Assembly: GCF_964340395.1 (NCBI RefSeq)
Contig: NC_135549.1
Location: 9,777,342 to 9,841,341, forward strand
Direction of reading: 5' to 3'
Length of the DNA stretch: 64,000 nucleotides
Origin: Glandiceps talaboti
Lineage: Eukaryota; Hemichordata; Enteropneusta; Spengelidae
Shown here: positions 11,571-27,000 of the stretch, one piece after another
Position numbering within the stretch: position 1 is the first letter of the stretch
Layout of the letters: the number at the start of each line of letters is the position of its first letter
Notes under the pieces: model-generated
Seen by the model: only the letters and a program-made list of their open reading frames with translations
What the model was told of the DNA's origin: nothing
The model's database searches: none
Program-made: the position numbers and the translations under genes

Positions 11571-14500
11571 CAGCTCACTTTGAATCTCAATACCATTTCA
11601 TAGAAATGCAACAAATTGGCAGAAATTGGGTTTGGTTCCATGAGAATACACGTATTACACACACAAACACAAAACATATTTTGCCATATCTTTAACACTT
11701 GTCAAGAGAGAAAAGTTACATTTATGAAAATAATAATCTAATATTGAGATCTATGATGAGATATAAAAGTTTTTATTCAGACATTCTTTTCAAACATAGT
11801 ATACTAGGATGTTTCAAAAGGTTTTTACTATATCATCTTTTAAAATACATTATATCTAAAGTGAGCTCGTAACAAAATCAATTCTGAAAATTAATATTAG
11901 GAAGTAATTATATTTACAAAACAACACTATTATTATGTTACAAAAACAACTGTTACAGTAGTAATTGATTCATGATTTCTTAATATTCAGTGGATACTGC
12001 TGTTGTTTCATATATGTATGAAATATATAAAACCTGACAGGCTACATTGGGTGCACATTTATTTTTCATAAATGATGAAAACTAACACAAAATTGAAGGT
12101 TCTTGTTGAACCATAAATTCCTGCAAACATCAATTCAAGCTATCTGCAGAAACACTTTCAAAACCCTAACACAGTTGTGCTATCATTTCCCCAAAGGGAA
12201 TCTTTTCAGATTTAGATCTGTATTATCATTTCAGGAAAATATTTACCAATTAAGTCTATTTCAACTTTTATGAAAGAGGAAGCCTGACTGTAGAACATAT
12301 CATTGCACTGAGTGTATTAAGTACATCAACATCCTATAATAGCTTATATCAACTTATTACAACCATAGTTTGAGTCTATCTTAGTTAGCTGAAAGCCAGC
12401 TTGCCGGTCATCCTCTTACAATAAAGTAACATAAAGATAGCACATATACAAATTAAAGCTGCACTAGCTGAAAGTGGGATATTTCTTTCATCAAATACCC
12501 AAATAAATATTCACTAACAATTGGTCAATTACTTATAGAAGACATTCTACCTGTTAATTACTGGTAATACTCTCTGTAGGTAGACAGTGTAGTAACAAGT
12601 TTTAATCTTAGTGAAAGCTTGGTATTAAAACTGCACTAGTTTGTAACTGTAGTATCGTTTTTCGATCTGAAAACCACAATCTATTCATCGGAAAGTGTTA
12701 AAATACCAATAATCAGACATTGTACAAGTTAATACATGGTTGATCTTACCCATTAATATTGTAATGAAAGGTTTGCATTGTGATTACCGTTGAGGGTGCT
12801 GATTTTTGGGTGCAGCCCCCAAATAAATTTGATTTATCATGTATACAGCTTCACAAAATACGTTCACCCACCACTGGCGATTCAATACTGTTCAGGGTGT
12901 ATGATATTATGAGTCAGTTATTGTATCTAACACAATATTTTCAAAAAATATGTTCAGTTGCAGATAGTGCAACTTTAAATTAAGCTTAAAATCTCTTGAT
13001 TTCCAGTGAATGTTTGATTGATCAGGTAGAACAGGAGAATGTCTGTGAATTTTTTTAAGATCGATGTTTTAAGTAGGTGCAAGCTTGTACAACTACAAGA
13101 CTTGAGTGCAACTAGTATTAGTAAGCTAGACACCTACATTTATACATATGCATTTGTTGTGATATATCCTCCTCCCTCAGGTTGGCCTTCATGAAATTCA
13201 CAAGTGTAATTTCCTGTACTTAATTTCTCCTTACATGTATTATCGTGTCATTATGATGTACTTGAACAACACTGTTACAGTCCAAATAAAGAATTATAGT
13301 AGCAGGTGGCGTCCTTTCAGATGGAGTGAAAATCATTAGGTTCATTGACTCAACAGACAGATTTGCCACTGAGGACAGTTTTACACTTTTGAATGCACTC
13401 ATTAAAAAATTCCTATTTCCTCCATTGCATGACTAAGTGAGTGGTGGATTGTGATCAAATTTTCAATATGTAAAAATTTGAAATTTCAATATTTTTTCTA
13501 AGTTTTCTAAGGGAATTTATGTCAGTTTTATGACAACAAAATTAAATGTTTTTATTTCAGCTGTTCAATTTTCAATGTTCTTTTAAACAGGTTTTGGAAT
13601 GTGAGTGAACTCTCAATTATAAAACATGTTGCTTGTCGAAAAACTCACGACGGCTCTGCCAATAATAATACTAGTAATTGGTAAATTATTACAAGCTTGA
13701 TTGGGACATGCAAGTATCACATTCAGTCATCAGCAGATATGGCATTTGTCATATAAGACACTAGAGTACAATTGTGTAATCTAACACATACAACAATGAT
13801 GTGGACTAATCAATTTATAGCTACTGGCCAGATCTATTAGCCAGAAGAAAAAAGAGTTCTTTATTCATGCACATTCATCATTAATGCTAAGATAAACATT
13901 CCAATGTGTTTTACTTACCTGAACTGATGTAAACAAAAATAAATGGCATTGGCAAAAATGAATGAATCTATTGGATATACAAGGTTTTAGTAGTATATGC
14001 AAATAGGTTATGATTCATGTTACATACTAGTAGCAATAGCATGGATTATATCTAAAGAACATAGGACATGTGTCATATCATAAATACATGTATATCTACT
14101 AAATTTGATGGAATTCTAAGCATTTTGTTTGATGATATATCACCTAATTGTTCAATATCATTACATATGCAAATAAGTCGTGTAATATGCAAGCCACAAC
14201 AATCATGTATTTTGGGCATATGTGATATATAGTTCTCATCAATCAAGCAATGCATTCACCCATCAGATGAGATGAAACTCAGATGAACAATTGATCATAT
14301 ATCCTGTAAATGGTAATATTATATTATGTTTGTCATAGCAATCATGTCTATAGACATATGTATTTGTATTATTGACATATCTAGCAAGTTACAGTATTTG
14401 TACTTAAGAAACATAAATAATTACATGTGTGACTCATTACCATTGAACGCTAAATTTACATTTACATAGCACACACCAAAAACAAAGGAAAATAAAGCAT

Positions 14501-15011
14501 AGGTTTAGTTGTCATCAGTATATAATATACTTATAATTAAGTTAATTTGACATCTGCCGGGAGACGGAGAATACTTTGATTATTCATGCACATGACTATC
14601 TTACTATGCAAAGTTCTAACGAAAACCTAACCATCTCTTGCAATTACCATAAAGGGAACAGGTACATAAATTTGCACTGGAATTTATACTCAGACATAAC
14701 AGACATACTGATAAAGCTTTAACATTATGACACCCCCCACCCCTTCACTCTTACAGGAGGTAAATTTTCACTGTACATTTCAATTCTAAACAGCCACAAT
14801 AAACACCTGACTTGGCCAATCTTGTAAACCAAGAAAGGCCTCACTTTGAGTTCTTGAATACAAAAGTACTTGTTCTTATGGAGCAGGTTTCCAGTGGTGC
14901 ATGCCCACGAGTGACTAGGATTGGGCCACGAGGACATTTTCCAGTGGAGCATGCCCACTAGTGGCTGGGATTGGGACATGAGAACATTTTCACTTCCTCA
15001 TAAAGTGGTCA
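11571..15011. other. Intergenic sequence and MCM10 3' region
   Basis: No gene is supported. The MCM10 3' UTR must start at 15011 and run leftwards. I could not choose a poly(A) site; TTTATT at about 13860 (AATAAA on the minus strand) is one candidate. A two-unit direct repeat of about 51 bp lies at 14888-14990. Confidence 0.4.
14888..14990. repeat. Two-unit direct repeat in the MCM10 3' region
   Basis: TTCCAGTGGTGCATGCCCAC and TTCCAGTGGAGCATGCCCAC start two adjacent units of about 51 bp that also share GGATTGGG and GAACATTTTC or GGACATTTTC. Confidence 0.8.
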
Positions 15012-18000
15012 CTAGATAAATTTCTCTTCTTCACCTCGAAGTAAAAGTGTCTCACTACCAAGTTTTGGACCTTTCCTCTCCTACAATTTGATGAGAAGAA
15101 TAAGATCAATAATTAAAACCATAGGAATTTTAATATTTGAAATAATTTTTGTGGATTACTTTTCAAGGGAATTTAATTTTCACTTAAGAGAGAAAATGAC
15201 TGTTAATACCGGAAGACCACAAGAGACATTATACAATTGTAACGTTAAGTTAATTCATGGCAATATAAACTGCTTTTTGTATATGAACATTGCAAAAACC
15301 AAAAATACTTATTTGTATGCAAAATGAATGTACTTACAGTCAACATGCCAGTTCTTTCAAATTTTGAGCCTCCACAGTTTCTGAATAACGAGAAAAGATG
15401 TATGAATGTAAACAGTAAATAAATAAAACTTTGCATCATAACGTCACAGTATATATACAAGAAGCATTCAATGCTGTTTCCAGAGTTCTTAGTCACTATA
15501 ATTGGACAATCAAAAAAGACTGATGCTAGGGTATTTAAGTGATGCGTCTGCTGACCAGGAACAATTTTTTTTTTTTTTTTTGCCTTATGATCAATGTTTT
15601 AATTCAACCTGCACACTCAAGAAAGTAGCCTCTGTGAGGAACTTAAATTCATATCTGGTTTAAAAGAAAATGTAAAGCATGCTCTGAACTCTGAAGAATA
15701 AGCTTGAGGAAAAGAGTATTAAACATTAACTTTTTATAGCATGGAATCTTACCTGCAGTTAGACGTTGGAATTTTGTTAAAGGAAAACGTCTTAGTTTTA
15801 CAATCTTTGCAGTGAAAGAACCTCTGTTTAGCTTCATGCCATTTTAGGGTGTGACGTTCTGCTTTACATCTGGCAGCAGGACTGAAGTATGTGTACTTAC
15901 ACTGGAATGAAACATTGCAGAGTATATGACAAAACAAAATTGTACATGTGCTGTAAAGGCATCTACTGCATAAATGCAAGGTATATTATATTATATTATA
16001 TTATATTATATTATATTATATTATCAATTTTATTTTCAGCCTGGTTTGGTATTCAAATTATATGATCAAATTAATATTTATATAATAACTCACTCACGTG
16101 AGGATTCAGTATTTGAAAAATTCAAACATGTGTAACTCCCTAAGGGAATCAATGTTTAGGTTCTGTCTGTGTCATCATTTTTGCATGAAGTATTGGTTCA
16201 TATAAATGAATTTAGTATACAAATTCAATATGGTTATGACAAGAGTTGGTTTGTCTGGTTTACTGTTATAAGTGTTCTTGTTCCTATAGTAACTTCTCAT
16301 TATTTCCACTCAGTTTTTTTTCACATCCTTTGTTCCATTTTCACACCTATCATTTCATTTCATACCCTTTTGGCCTATTAATTCCTATCCTTCCTGTCAT
16401 ATCTCATCCTCTTTCACTACATTCCCAGACTTCTCTGTCTCAAAAGGTCAACACTCAATTTCTTTTATAAATTAACATGGCTACACCTAATTACTTTTAA
16501 TTTCATCCTAGATCTCTTAATTTACCCTGTCACTTTTTTACCTGCTGTTGATCAGCACTTTGCAATGTCTGTAATTTTAGTCAGTGTCAGTGCTTTATTT
16601 TTATGATTTCCTTTTCGTATTGTTGTTATTATTTTGATTATTGTATATGTCATTTGTTTTTGTCGTGAGTGACTAGAAACGATTGTCAAAGTTTACACTA
16701 TGGACAGTAAAGTTATTTCTATTTCTATACAAAGAGTACATGAACAATCATCTGAGGTCTGTGGTGTTAGTACTAACATTTCTGTGAGTCTGCCCTCAGA
16801 ATTCTACTCTGACTGCTGTTGTCAATGGGGCTGACAAGCCAACTGGTAGATTTTATGAATTCCTGTTACTGTGTTTTGAATCAAATAACATACTATGTTG
16901 CCAGCGTAGGGGGTCATTAAGTGCTCAAAGACGATAGTCCATCCTCTGAACCTGTTTCATATTTGCCTATCCATTGCACATACCTGCTGACAGGTGACTA
17001 CTTTGCATACTTTCTCCATAATAGATGCCATTTTTGTCTCTAATTTTTCTTTCTTTTCCAGCTCAGTGAAATATTTATCCTGAAGATCTGCTTCAACCTA
17101 AACAGGGAAAAACAATACACATGAAACTTTTACCGGAAATAGTATATTAAACCCTTCTCATTGCTTGGATTACCTCATGGATGGCCAAACACAATATTGA
17201 AAATGATCATTGAAAAGGAAACTGGAATGAGCGGAAAGACACTGTTGGATACCATGCAAACTCATGCACAATGGAGTAAACTCGTCATATCACCACAGCT
17301 AAATTGTGGATGACATAAGAAGAACACGACTAATCATTGATTGTATTGTGTACATTGACTTGATATCAATATGTTAAAAGTCAACAACCTGGTATGTACT
17401 ATGATATAACTCCATAATGCACATGTGCAAGTGTGGCGTATTTCCACAAGTGCTTGCAATGTTCTGTACAGCTGTACTTTCATGAGGGAAGGAAGTGCAA
17501 ATGTATCAGAAAATACTGCAAGCACGAGTGCAAATACCTGAGTACCCACACTGGAACTCAGGTGGAATGGGGTTCTGTTATAATTAAATGTATTTATCCG
17601 AAAGTCAATTTCCATAAAAAAAATATACTGTGCAATTGCACATACATGTACAATGAATGTTCGTGCCCTAATATGAATGACGGTATACAATAATGTTTTC
17701 AGGATTGTATAGCAGTGCAAATACTACTAGTATGCACGCGCATTGGTGTAAGTAATTACTGGTACATACATCCATGTAATACTATATTAAATGGTAGTTT
17801 GCCAACTGATCACAAATTCGTGGACTGTTGATAGATCACTATGCAGTCATGCATGCTTCAGTGAACAAGTTGAAAATAAAAACAAAAACATGGAAATAAA
17901 ACAGCTACTGGGGCTTTCGGTATATCACATATACATGAACATGAAAGTTTTGAATGCTTATCAGTAGATTAGGTTGTCACCAATATTCAAAAGTTGTTTG

Positions 18001-21000
18001 AAAGGTTGGGTGTTAATACTTGTGAAATTTCTATTTTAGAAATTTGAACCATGTAGGAAAGTATATTTAATTCAAGCATGATACATGTAGGTGTTAATGA
18101 GTAAAACATGCATGAATTAAATATACTTTCCTACATGGTTCAAATTTCTAAAATAAAAAATTCACAATAACACCCAACCTTTCAAAATGGTGTGATATAT
18201 GAAACCTCGTCTGAAGTAAGGTATTGAGATGTATCCCACACACGTGTAGGCTGTTCTAATAATTCAGCACTGAACTTTATTTGGGAGATAGATGTTCTTG
18301 AATTCTTTTTTCTTCTGAACAGACATCAAATTATTTTGATTTGCTTGTTTAACTTCAGTTAAAATTTCTATCCTTAAACACATTTATCAGGTCGGTTAAA
18401 CATAGTAATAATAACATGTTCTTGTACCACTACCAAGGGGTTGTTGTTACTTACGAGTAATGGTTCACTTCTTCAGTTTGTCAGGCTTTGTCAAACACCT
18501 CGGTCTGAACATGCAAAACATTACTTGTAATAAGAACCCTTGGTAGTGGTACAAGAACTATATAATTATTACTAGGTTTAATTCATGATTAGAATTTTCA
18601 ACACTACCTGTGAATACTACTATACAATATTTCATGATATGTGTGAAGTAGCCAGTAGTAAAAAAAATAACCACACCTATATACAAGAAATGACAAGTTG
18701 ACTTTGAACCTTACTGGGCTTGGTTTGAATGTTGTTGAATTTGAACCTTACTGGGCATGGTCAATTTGAAATTGCTTAATAAGGCCTAACACAATTGTGT
18801 GGTTCCGATTATGCCCAACTGTAGAATAGGTGGGGTAAATAGATTTACTGGTTTTTTTTCGTGTGTGAGTGTCTAGTTCAGGTAGTTATGTTTTTTGTTG
18901 TTTTCCATACAGTCACTGTGTTATTGGTTTCTTCCAATCAGATGTACAGCCATTTCAGATTGGAAGAAGTTTTAAAAGTGTTCGTATCCACTATTTCTTG
19001 CAAGACTTCACAATTTTTGCAATTTTATTGGTTTTCTCTTCTTCTTCTTCCCAAATACGTAAAAAAAAGGTTTAGGGTCGGCAATGAAAAACTATGTGTG
19101 GTTGGGTAACCAGAACTAAACAATTTTTTTAAGGCTTAAACAGGTAATCTGATAATGTTCGTCATGATACTTTATATGATAGTTTCCGATGAACACAGAA
19201 TAGATTTTTTTACATCACAGTAATGAATCTTGGTGATACACATGTGAAAATCTATAGTATCTCATCTTTATGTGTGATTTACATAAAATTAGCATTTGCA
19301 TGTTATGCATGGCTGTATACTGACTAATCAACAGACCAACATATATATGGAATATCCAATTCACTTACCCCCCCCCCCCCCCCAATGATAGAGTCTTCTC
19401 TTTGTGCAAGGTTTAAATGAAATTATCACATGCCCATTAGAAATTGCTAAGCAGTGATTGATGGAGACTTTACCAACTGTATTGTTACCCTTTCTTTTAT
19501 TGCTGACCTTTTTTTCAAAGAAAATGATGAATACTGTATGACACCTTTGAGGCCTACTCTGCCATATTTATATTATTTCCGTTACTTTTGTCATATAAAA
19601 ACTGTTTAACTGCTAACAATGAGATAAAAGTACTTACCTCATGAAGTAGTTGAGAATGTTTAGACTTGGCCTTCATTATTTTCTGAAATTCTTCAGAATT
19701 TGTATCAATCTCTGACAAATCAGTGCCTAAAAATTTTCTCTTCTTTTTTGGTTGTTCTTCAGGAGTATCTGCTAGAAATAAAAAAACAAGAGATTTAAAA
19801 AGATGTTTCAATTTTTATGAACACAGAAAGTTCTTTTAACATAATATGCATGGAAACTGGCAAGTTATTAAATATAATATTACTTATATAATCCTATGAT
19901 CTGAGGAAAGTTCAAGGGTATTGTTTCTATCAGTTACATATCTAGAAAGATGCGTGGTGTACATTACAATCTGAATAGGAATTAACAAAATGCCAAAATA
20001 TTATTTTCCTTTAGTTAAGGGATCAATATTGTTCACCTCAAACAGAAACTTTCATAACAAAAAAGCCTTTGTAGAAGACACAGCTATATTGTAACCAACT
20101 CCATCAGATTATTTCTGTGCAGCTAATTGGCAAAATTAATTTTTAAAACGATGTTGACCCTAAATGCCTATGTCAAATATAATGATACTGTGCTAACTGA
20201 CAGGCATGTGTTAATACATGTATATGGGTAGACAGTTGAAAGAAGTGTTCATGTCTTTTGGTCCCTGAGCTCTTGTACAAATGGTGGTATTTTATTTTGT
20301 ATTTTGGCCCAATACATTCCAGTTTTGCCTATGTTGTTATACCACCCACACTTAATAAAAAAATATAGAACATTGCAAAACATACCTTCTTCAAAAGATT
20401 CTCCAATATCCTTTTCAACTCTTTTTCTGACAGCAGCCTGTTCTTCTACAGACAATTTCTTTGACTTTTCAATGGAGTTTGGATCATTTTTCTTGAGAGG
20501 ACCTTTGGCGACCAACACAGCACGTGCTCGTTCCTGTATCAGTACAACCACAAAAGCTTTAAAAACATAAACTATGAATTCCAGGTGTTTTGAGAAAGTT
20601 TCTTTTAAGGCAAGATAAAAAAAGGGTGTTTCCGATAACCCTAATGATACTAGTTTCGGTCGCCTACCCTAAACATTTTTTTTAAACATTTAAAACAAAA
20701 AAATAAGAAATTCTTTGTCAACTTGACCTTCATACACGTTTATTTTCTTTACCCAGTGATGCCTGTAAATATTTCATCAAACTCTCCTCGAAGGAGTATT
20801 CTAACTGATATCTCGTTTGTTTTTGGATTGAAGCAATTATATTTTTCAAAAAATAAAAACACTTAAAATGATAAAATAAATCCCAACCTACCTACCCTAT
20901 TTTCTGAGGCTATGTTTAATATTGGAAACACACAATTATTTTTTTTCACCAAAGAAAGGGAACAGACTGATGCTCTGTCTTTCTGTTTGCAATTTATATA

Positions 21001-24000
21001 TATGATAAAATGATAAAATTGATGATTGAATTTGTAATTACTTATTCCACTATATATCTATACCCACAGACGTTCCACTCTCTATGACTTAGTACACACC
21101 ATAGCTCTCTTGTTTGATGCTTTTCCTTTGCTAGCTGGAGGACTAAATTCTAAAATGAAGTCTTTTCCTTGATGAAGTCCTCGTCCTAACATAGGACCAT
21201 TACTTTGACTTGGGCTGGTGATGGTTGATGCTGCTGATAGTTTACGTTTATGTGCACGCTGCTGATCAGAAAGGTCCCTTTTATGTTGTTTTAACAAGTC
21301 TGATGCCGTTATTGTCTCAATCATGCCTTTCTGGACTTTTTCTGTAATGGAAAGATGAAAAAAACTGTTAGAATCCATCAAATGAATGTAGGAACTTTTG
21401 GATAGTTTTTGCTGGCAAACATGTTAAATTAGCTTACGTAGTAGGAGCATTGCCTTTTTCTGTGACATGAACAAAAGCATAAAGGCTGTAAATGAAACAA
21501 GGAGAGTAGCAAGTGAAAGTTCAACCACAAGGAACATTGCAAGCATGCAGTATACATACTTGCTCTCGCACGTCAGAGTGTGTTATCACAGTACAGGGAG
21601 AACTTCTTTTTTCAAAGTAAAGTGTGAGCTGGAAATTTGTGACAATGAGTTGAAAAACAAGCTTTCAAATTCAATTTATATGCAATATCTATTTTGATAA
21701 AAGTGCCTTATACAACATTGATAAATAACAACTATAAAAATAACAACTATTATTCTTTTCACTGATAGAGAGGAAAATGGTCTTTCTACTAAGGCTGGAA
21801 GTAACTGTACTTTGTTATGTTGATGTTGACTGGATAATTTGCACACTGTTAACAAAGACTAATTTAACAAAGAAGTACATTACCTTCATGCTCTACCTTC
21901 TTCATATGATGAAGTAAATTTTGAGATCCTACAGTTGGTGTAACAAGCCTATCTTGACTACAAAAACAGAAATTCAAACTCATAAAAGTGACTTACTTAC
22001 ATGTAATATGAGAAAATACCAGTTTCAAAGCATGTCCTTTTGATAGATGCAAACACAGTAGACAATAAATATCATATAATTACAGCTATGGATGAGAAAT
22101 TGGTATTTATATTGGATGTTTCATTACTAAAACTACTTTAGTATATTCATCTACGTGAAAATCATCAATGTGAAGCAACTTTAAGTCAACCAATTATAAC
22201 ATACCTGTGATTGGCTTAGATCACGTCATGTGATATGGACTAGTTTCCCATATACTGTAGTAGCATAATTGGCATACAGTGGGAATAATTGTTTTCTATT
22301 TGCACTAGGGCACTAACTTTGTACATGAGGATAACTTCATTTACAACTGAAACATGTGACATTTATTTATTTAATTTTGTAAACTTTGTGTCATATAAGC
22401 CAGAGGGCTCGATGTGGTTCTTTCTTTGTAAATTTTATTTAGGTACTATATAATGTGATAAGTCTACATAGGACAGCTTAAGAAATGTATAACATAACAG
22501 TTACTCATACAGGAGTTTGCAGTCTGCTGAAAGCAGCTTGGAATTGCCTCATAAAATGCTAGGATGTTGCATTCAAATGGGGGAAGTACTTCACAAACTT
22601 GTTGCAAGCAAGGACACATAGAAAACAGCTGTAGAAGTGATTGAGTTGACAAAAGGAGCAGGTGTCGAGAAGAAATAAGACATGAATTTATGTTTGGTTG
22701 TCAATGATTTGCACATAGGAGCTTGATGGAAGGACGGTCAATTGTGTTAAATGCCTGAAAACGTGTTTTATTGTCTGGTCATATTTGGGCTCTACAAGCC
22801 ATATGTTACCCCCTTGTATCGCTATAAGCAATTATTTCCCTCAGCTTTCAGCCTTGGGAAATAGTTGCTACATAACAGCCCTTGGGATAATAATACTGTT
22901 AACCTACATATTTTCACTACTTCAAAATTTTGCGATTTTACAGTCTTCAGCAAGTTCTCAAAGACCAATTTTCTCTGATTACCAGACTGGTACATTGCGT
23001 TCATGTGCAAGAAGGCATTTTAATCGCTACTTATTTTTGTGTTTTTGTTTTCCAGTGAAATTAGCAAAAATAAGTCTTTAGTGAAAATATCCAGGTTTAC
23101 AGTATTAGGTGTTGTAGTGCCATCATAGCCAGACAGTAAGCCTATTCTACTCACAAACTCTCACTTCCATTGGCTATACTCAGGAATTCAGCTGCTTCAT
23201 TTGTTGATAAGTTGCTTATTTTCATCATGTTCACTCTGTCAGCAGCTTGCAATTCTCTGGCTTTGGATAAATTCAAATTCTTCAATGTGTTCTTCTCTTT
23301 GGTTGATTTCTCCTTTTTAGAAGATGATCTGTTAGTTGTAAAGATATTCAAATGATTCACTACTGTATTGAAAAGGGGCAGTCAGCTAGACTCAAATCAC
23401 TGGAGAATGTTAATCATCTCTAGCATCCGGTACAGCTCCAGGCAAGAATTATAATATTATATTCAGATGTACACTGAATTATAATATTATATTCAGATGT
23501 ACACTGAATTTATCTTGTTAGGACAACTAACAAGAGTCTTATGTTTCTACATGGGATATTATATGTCACTTGAATGACATATAACTTGAATCCTTCCATT
23601 AAGCATGCAGTTGTGCTATTATTATAATAACAACTTTATTGCAGGATACACTCCCATATACTAGTACATAAAACACATGTAATACAACAACATTAAAAAC
23701 TACACAAAAACAGTAGAAATAATTGACACTTCAAAAATACATTAATTTCCCATACATTAAAATTATCTTCAAGCTATGGCCGTTTTTTTTTTAGATAACA
23801 GACACCGATCTCAGTTTTTAAGCTTCTTCAGCATACCAGTAACTATCTTACCAGCTCTGTCACATTAGATTTGCTTTCTAAATAAGTTTTAACAATTATT
23901 ATCAATTTGTGCATTTGCACCTTGTTTGTAATGTAAGCTAAAAACAGGGCCTTATGTACAAACTCTACCAATGTACAAATGTAATACATCAGATGCCTGA

Positions 24001-27000
24001 ACCTGCAAAAACACAGTCTTGAGTATATATTTTGTAAGGCTTTGTTTTTGGTTTGTGTTTTGTTTTGTAAAGTCAAATTCACTGCATCAAATCCTGAAAC
24101 TAGGAAATATGACATGTATGGAAACTCAAGTACATGTATTTAGTTTGCAATGCTTTAATTTTTAGTTTGTTTTGTTTTTGTAAAGTAAATTTCACCTTAT
24201 CAAATCCTGACAATGGCTTCATTTAGTATATACTACACTGTTGCTATCAAAACTTAACTGCAATGTTAACATATCTAGGAAATATGACATGACGTATTGA
24301 AATATGTAATATGAACCTAGCCAGCTCTCCGGCATAACAAATTTTTTAAACAACAGTATCTTATTACATGATCCAAAGATGCTATATCTGCATAATGTAT
24401 AAAGGTTCATCTGGTGCTTGAAATCTTTGATGTAAAAGTCTGATAGTTAGAGGTATATGTCCTCTTCATACAATTATACAACTTATCATTAGTTACATGT
24501 ATGCACAAGCAACTCTAACATTCATTTACATTGAATCTGATGCATGTTGCGAAATTACCTCATGCTTAACATTTTGGATAGAAAATCTTGACCTTAATCT
24601 ATGCATCATATATCAGATCAGATCATTGGGTTAAAATTCGAATAACAGATGGAAACATTTCTAAAGTTTTGAAACATTATTTTGGATGGGAAAAACATGC
24701 CAAATCCTAGGAAGTTTAATAGATTGTATCTTATCGCTGAAAAATATTTTTACAAGAATTTCTATATGTCTCTAGAGTTGTGCATTCTTTTTCAAGGAAT
24801 TGAAATTTGTTCTGCTTCTTGGCACATATTGTAACAAAGCTGGCACAAATTGGTGATGTCACACACAACAATTATAGGATATTTCATTTCATAATTATTT
24901 AAATCATAGTTCCCCAATGTGTTTTTCGTTAGTTTATAGATTATATACATAACATCTTGTAAATGAAGCTAAATATTACCATACATCACAACAGCATACA
25001 TTTTCTGAACATTCTCAACCTTTTCTTTGTGATGAAATAAATAATAAATGGCTATAATTTCAATAATGAATTGCCATGGCTACATCAATGTCACAAAATG
25101 AATTCAAACCAAGGGGTTGAACGTTGATCAGTCACCTTTGAAGAAACCCTTCTGAATCAATGCGAAATGAAGATTACTAAACAAGACTCATGTCACAAAT
25201 ACTACACAGTAGGTAAAAATCTACCAACATTCCAGTGTTTTACCTTGGTTTCCCAACAAAGTTACATCTAAAAATGACAAATCTTTAAAAGATTTCCCCT
25301 CTGTTACAAAACATAAGCAATAACACTGTTAACTTACGTTTGTGCTGTGTATGATTGCCCACCATAGAAGATTGTTCCACTCTTCAGCTGTTGTCGGAAC
25401 ACTTTGGGCTGGGGACCGACATACCTTGTGTTGGAAAGATGGTAGACATTAATTGACAATCTTGATCCTCAATACAAGTTTCTATTCATATTATTGCTTG
25501 GGTCACTTTGGACAAATCAAAATATGTACTTCAAATCAAGAACTGATGTAAACTGAATCATGTAAGGACAAGAAATACACTACTTTCTGAAAATGCCAGG
25601 GTATTTAAGCATGGAGAAGAGCATACAGCACAATCTCTCAAATGAACCCGGAAATGTCTTTTGAAATATCCTAATAGCATAATACAGATACATACAGAAT
25701 GGTACCTAATATTGATATAAATTTTAGTAGCAAGGCCCCCCCCCCCCCCCCCAACCTTTCTTGACAAATGTGACATATACAAATGTACATAGCATTAGAC
25801 ACTGCAAGGGACACTGCAAGGGAAGCCCTCGCACAATGCATCAAGGAGCCAACAAATACAATTTGCACTTAACTAATTTTGTTGTTTGGCAATTTCAATA
25901 ATATACACTTTCTACATTGTAATGTAAGAAAGGATATTATAATTATGTAATGTAAAAACAAAATATGTTTCAAAAATAATTTATAACCTTGCTTCAGATC
26001 TGCTTAAATGTCTTTGTGGCTTTAGTCTAGGTGGTGATTTCTTGAGATCCTGTCAGTAACTTGAGTACAATAACTTAAACAAATTTGATGTCTACACTAT
26101 AATACCAACATGTTGACCACCTGATGCTGTAGTTGACCTTTTGGTGACATGATTCATTGTAAGTATAGAAATGATGACATTAAAAGTGTCTGTGTAATGA
26201 ATAAAGCAACTCACGATGCTTGCAGATCAGTTCTCTTGGCACTCATTTTCTTGTATGCTGCTTGCACATGGAATTGACAAAATTCGCACTCAGTCCTAAA
26301 AAAAGATTACACTATGAAAAGACAGGATGTACAACTTGAAGTTTGGTTGGGGATATGACGTGAACACCACACATAAAGTACGTCATCATATACAGACAGT
26401 GGGAAAAAAAGATATATAATGAGGTATTTACCCCTATATTCATTCTATTAACAGATAAAATACTCAGGTGGCTTGTGCATATAAATCTCTTGAGTATTAC
26501 ATTTTCACAGTACTAACAATCTGAACAGCATTTTGAAAATGTTGGCATATTTAGTTTTCAATTTTTTATTTATTTATTTATTAACCATCCAACAGGCATT
26601 GCCCAATAACAGGAGGAAGGTTCAGTGTTAGTGCAGGAAGACACTGGAGTACCCGGGTAAACCTGTGTTGTTCGGTAGAGTCAAACTGAATGACACTCTC
26701 CTTACTTATAGCATGGTAAATTTAATCAAACCCAGAGTGGGTGTGAACCTAGTCTAGTTTCTATACGGAATTGTTATGATTTATACCTCCACTCTCATTA
26801 TATACCACACTGGCATCTAGACTAGTTCAAACGCCAACTGCAGTAAAGAGGCAAGTGGTATAACCACACAGCCACCGACAACTCTTAATTGGGTTGAAAA
26901 TTAGCAAAAACTGTCTCTGGTGAATTTTAGGGGAATTTTATATTCCTTTCGAAAGTCAGATCAATCGACCTAGCAATTCTGAGCTATAATCGTTGTGTCC

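Larger units (their letters stand above)
15012..17097 (-). other. MCM10: MCM10 exons 16-19: C-terminal zinc ribbon domain
   Basis: Exon 16 ends CKVVTCQQ. Exon 17 adds CKYTYFSPAARC, WHEAKQRFFHCKDCKTKTFS and NC. Exon 18 adds NCGGSKFERTGML. Exon 19 ends LGSETLLLRGEEEKFI then TAG. The clustered cysteine pairs and WHxAxxRFFxC spacing match the metazoan-specific C-terminal domain that binds DNA and MCM subunits. Confidence 0.94.

Noticed and set aside
17433-17693. Cysteine-rich 86-codon plus-strand frame
   Set aside because: It lies in an MCM10 intron on the opposite strand, has no signal peptide or regular cysteine framework, and overlaps an equally long frame on the other strand.
25988-26049. 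Longer form of MCM10 exon 9 starting at the CAG acceptor at 26050-26051
   Set aside because: It would enter in the wrong frame after exon 8 and hit a stop. The acceptor at 26027-26028 keeps frame through to the true C-terminus.
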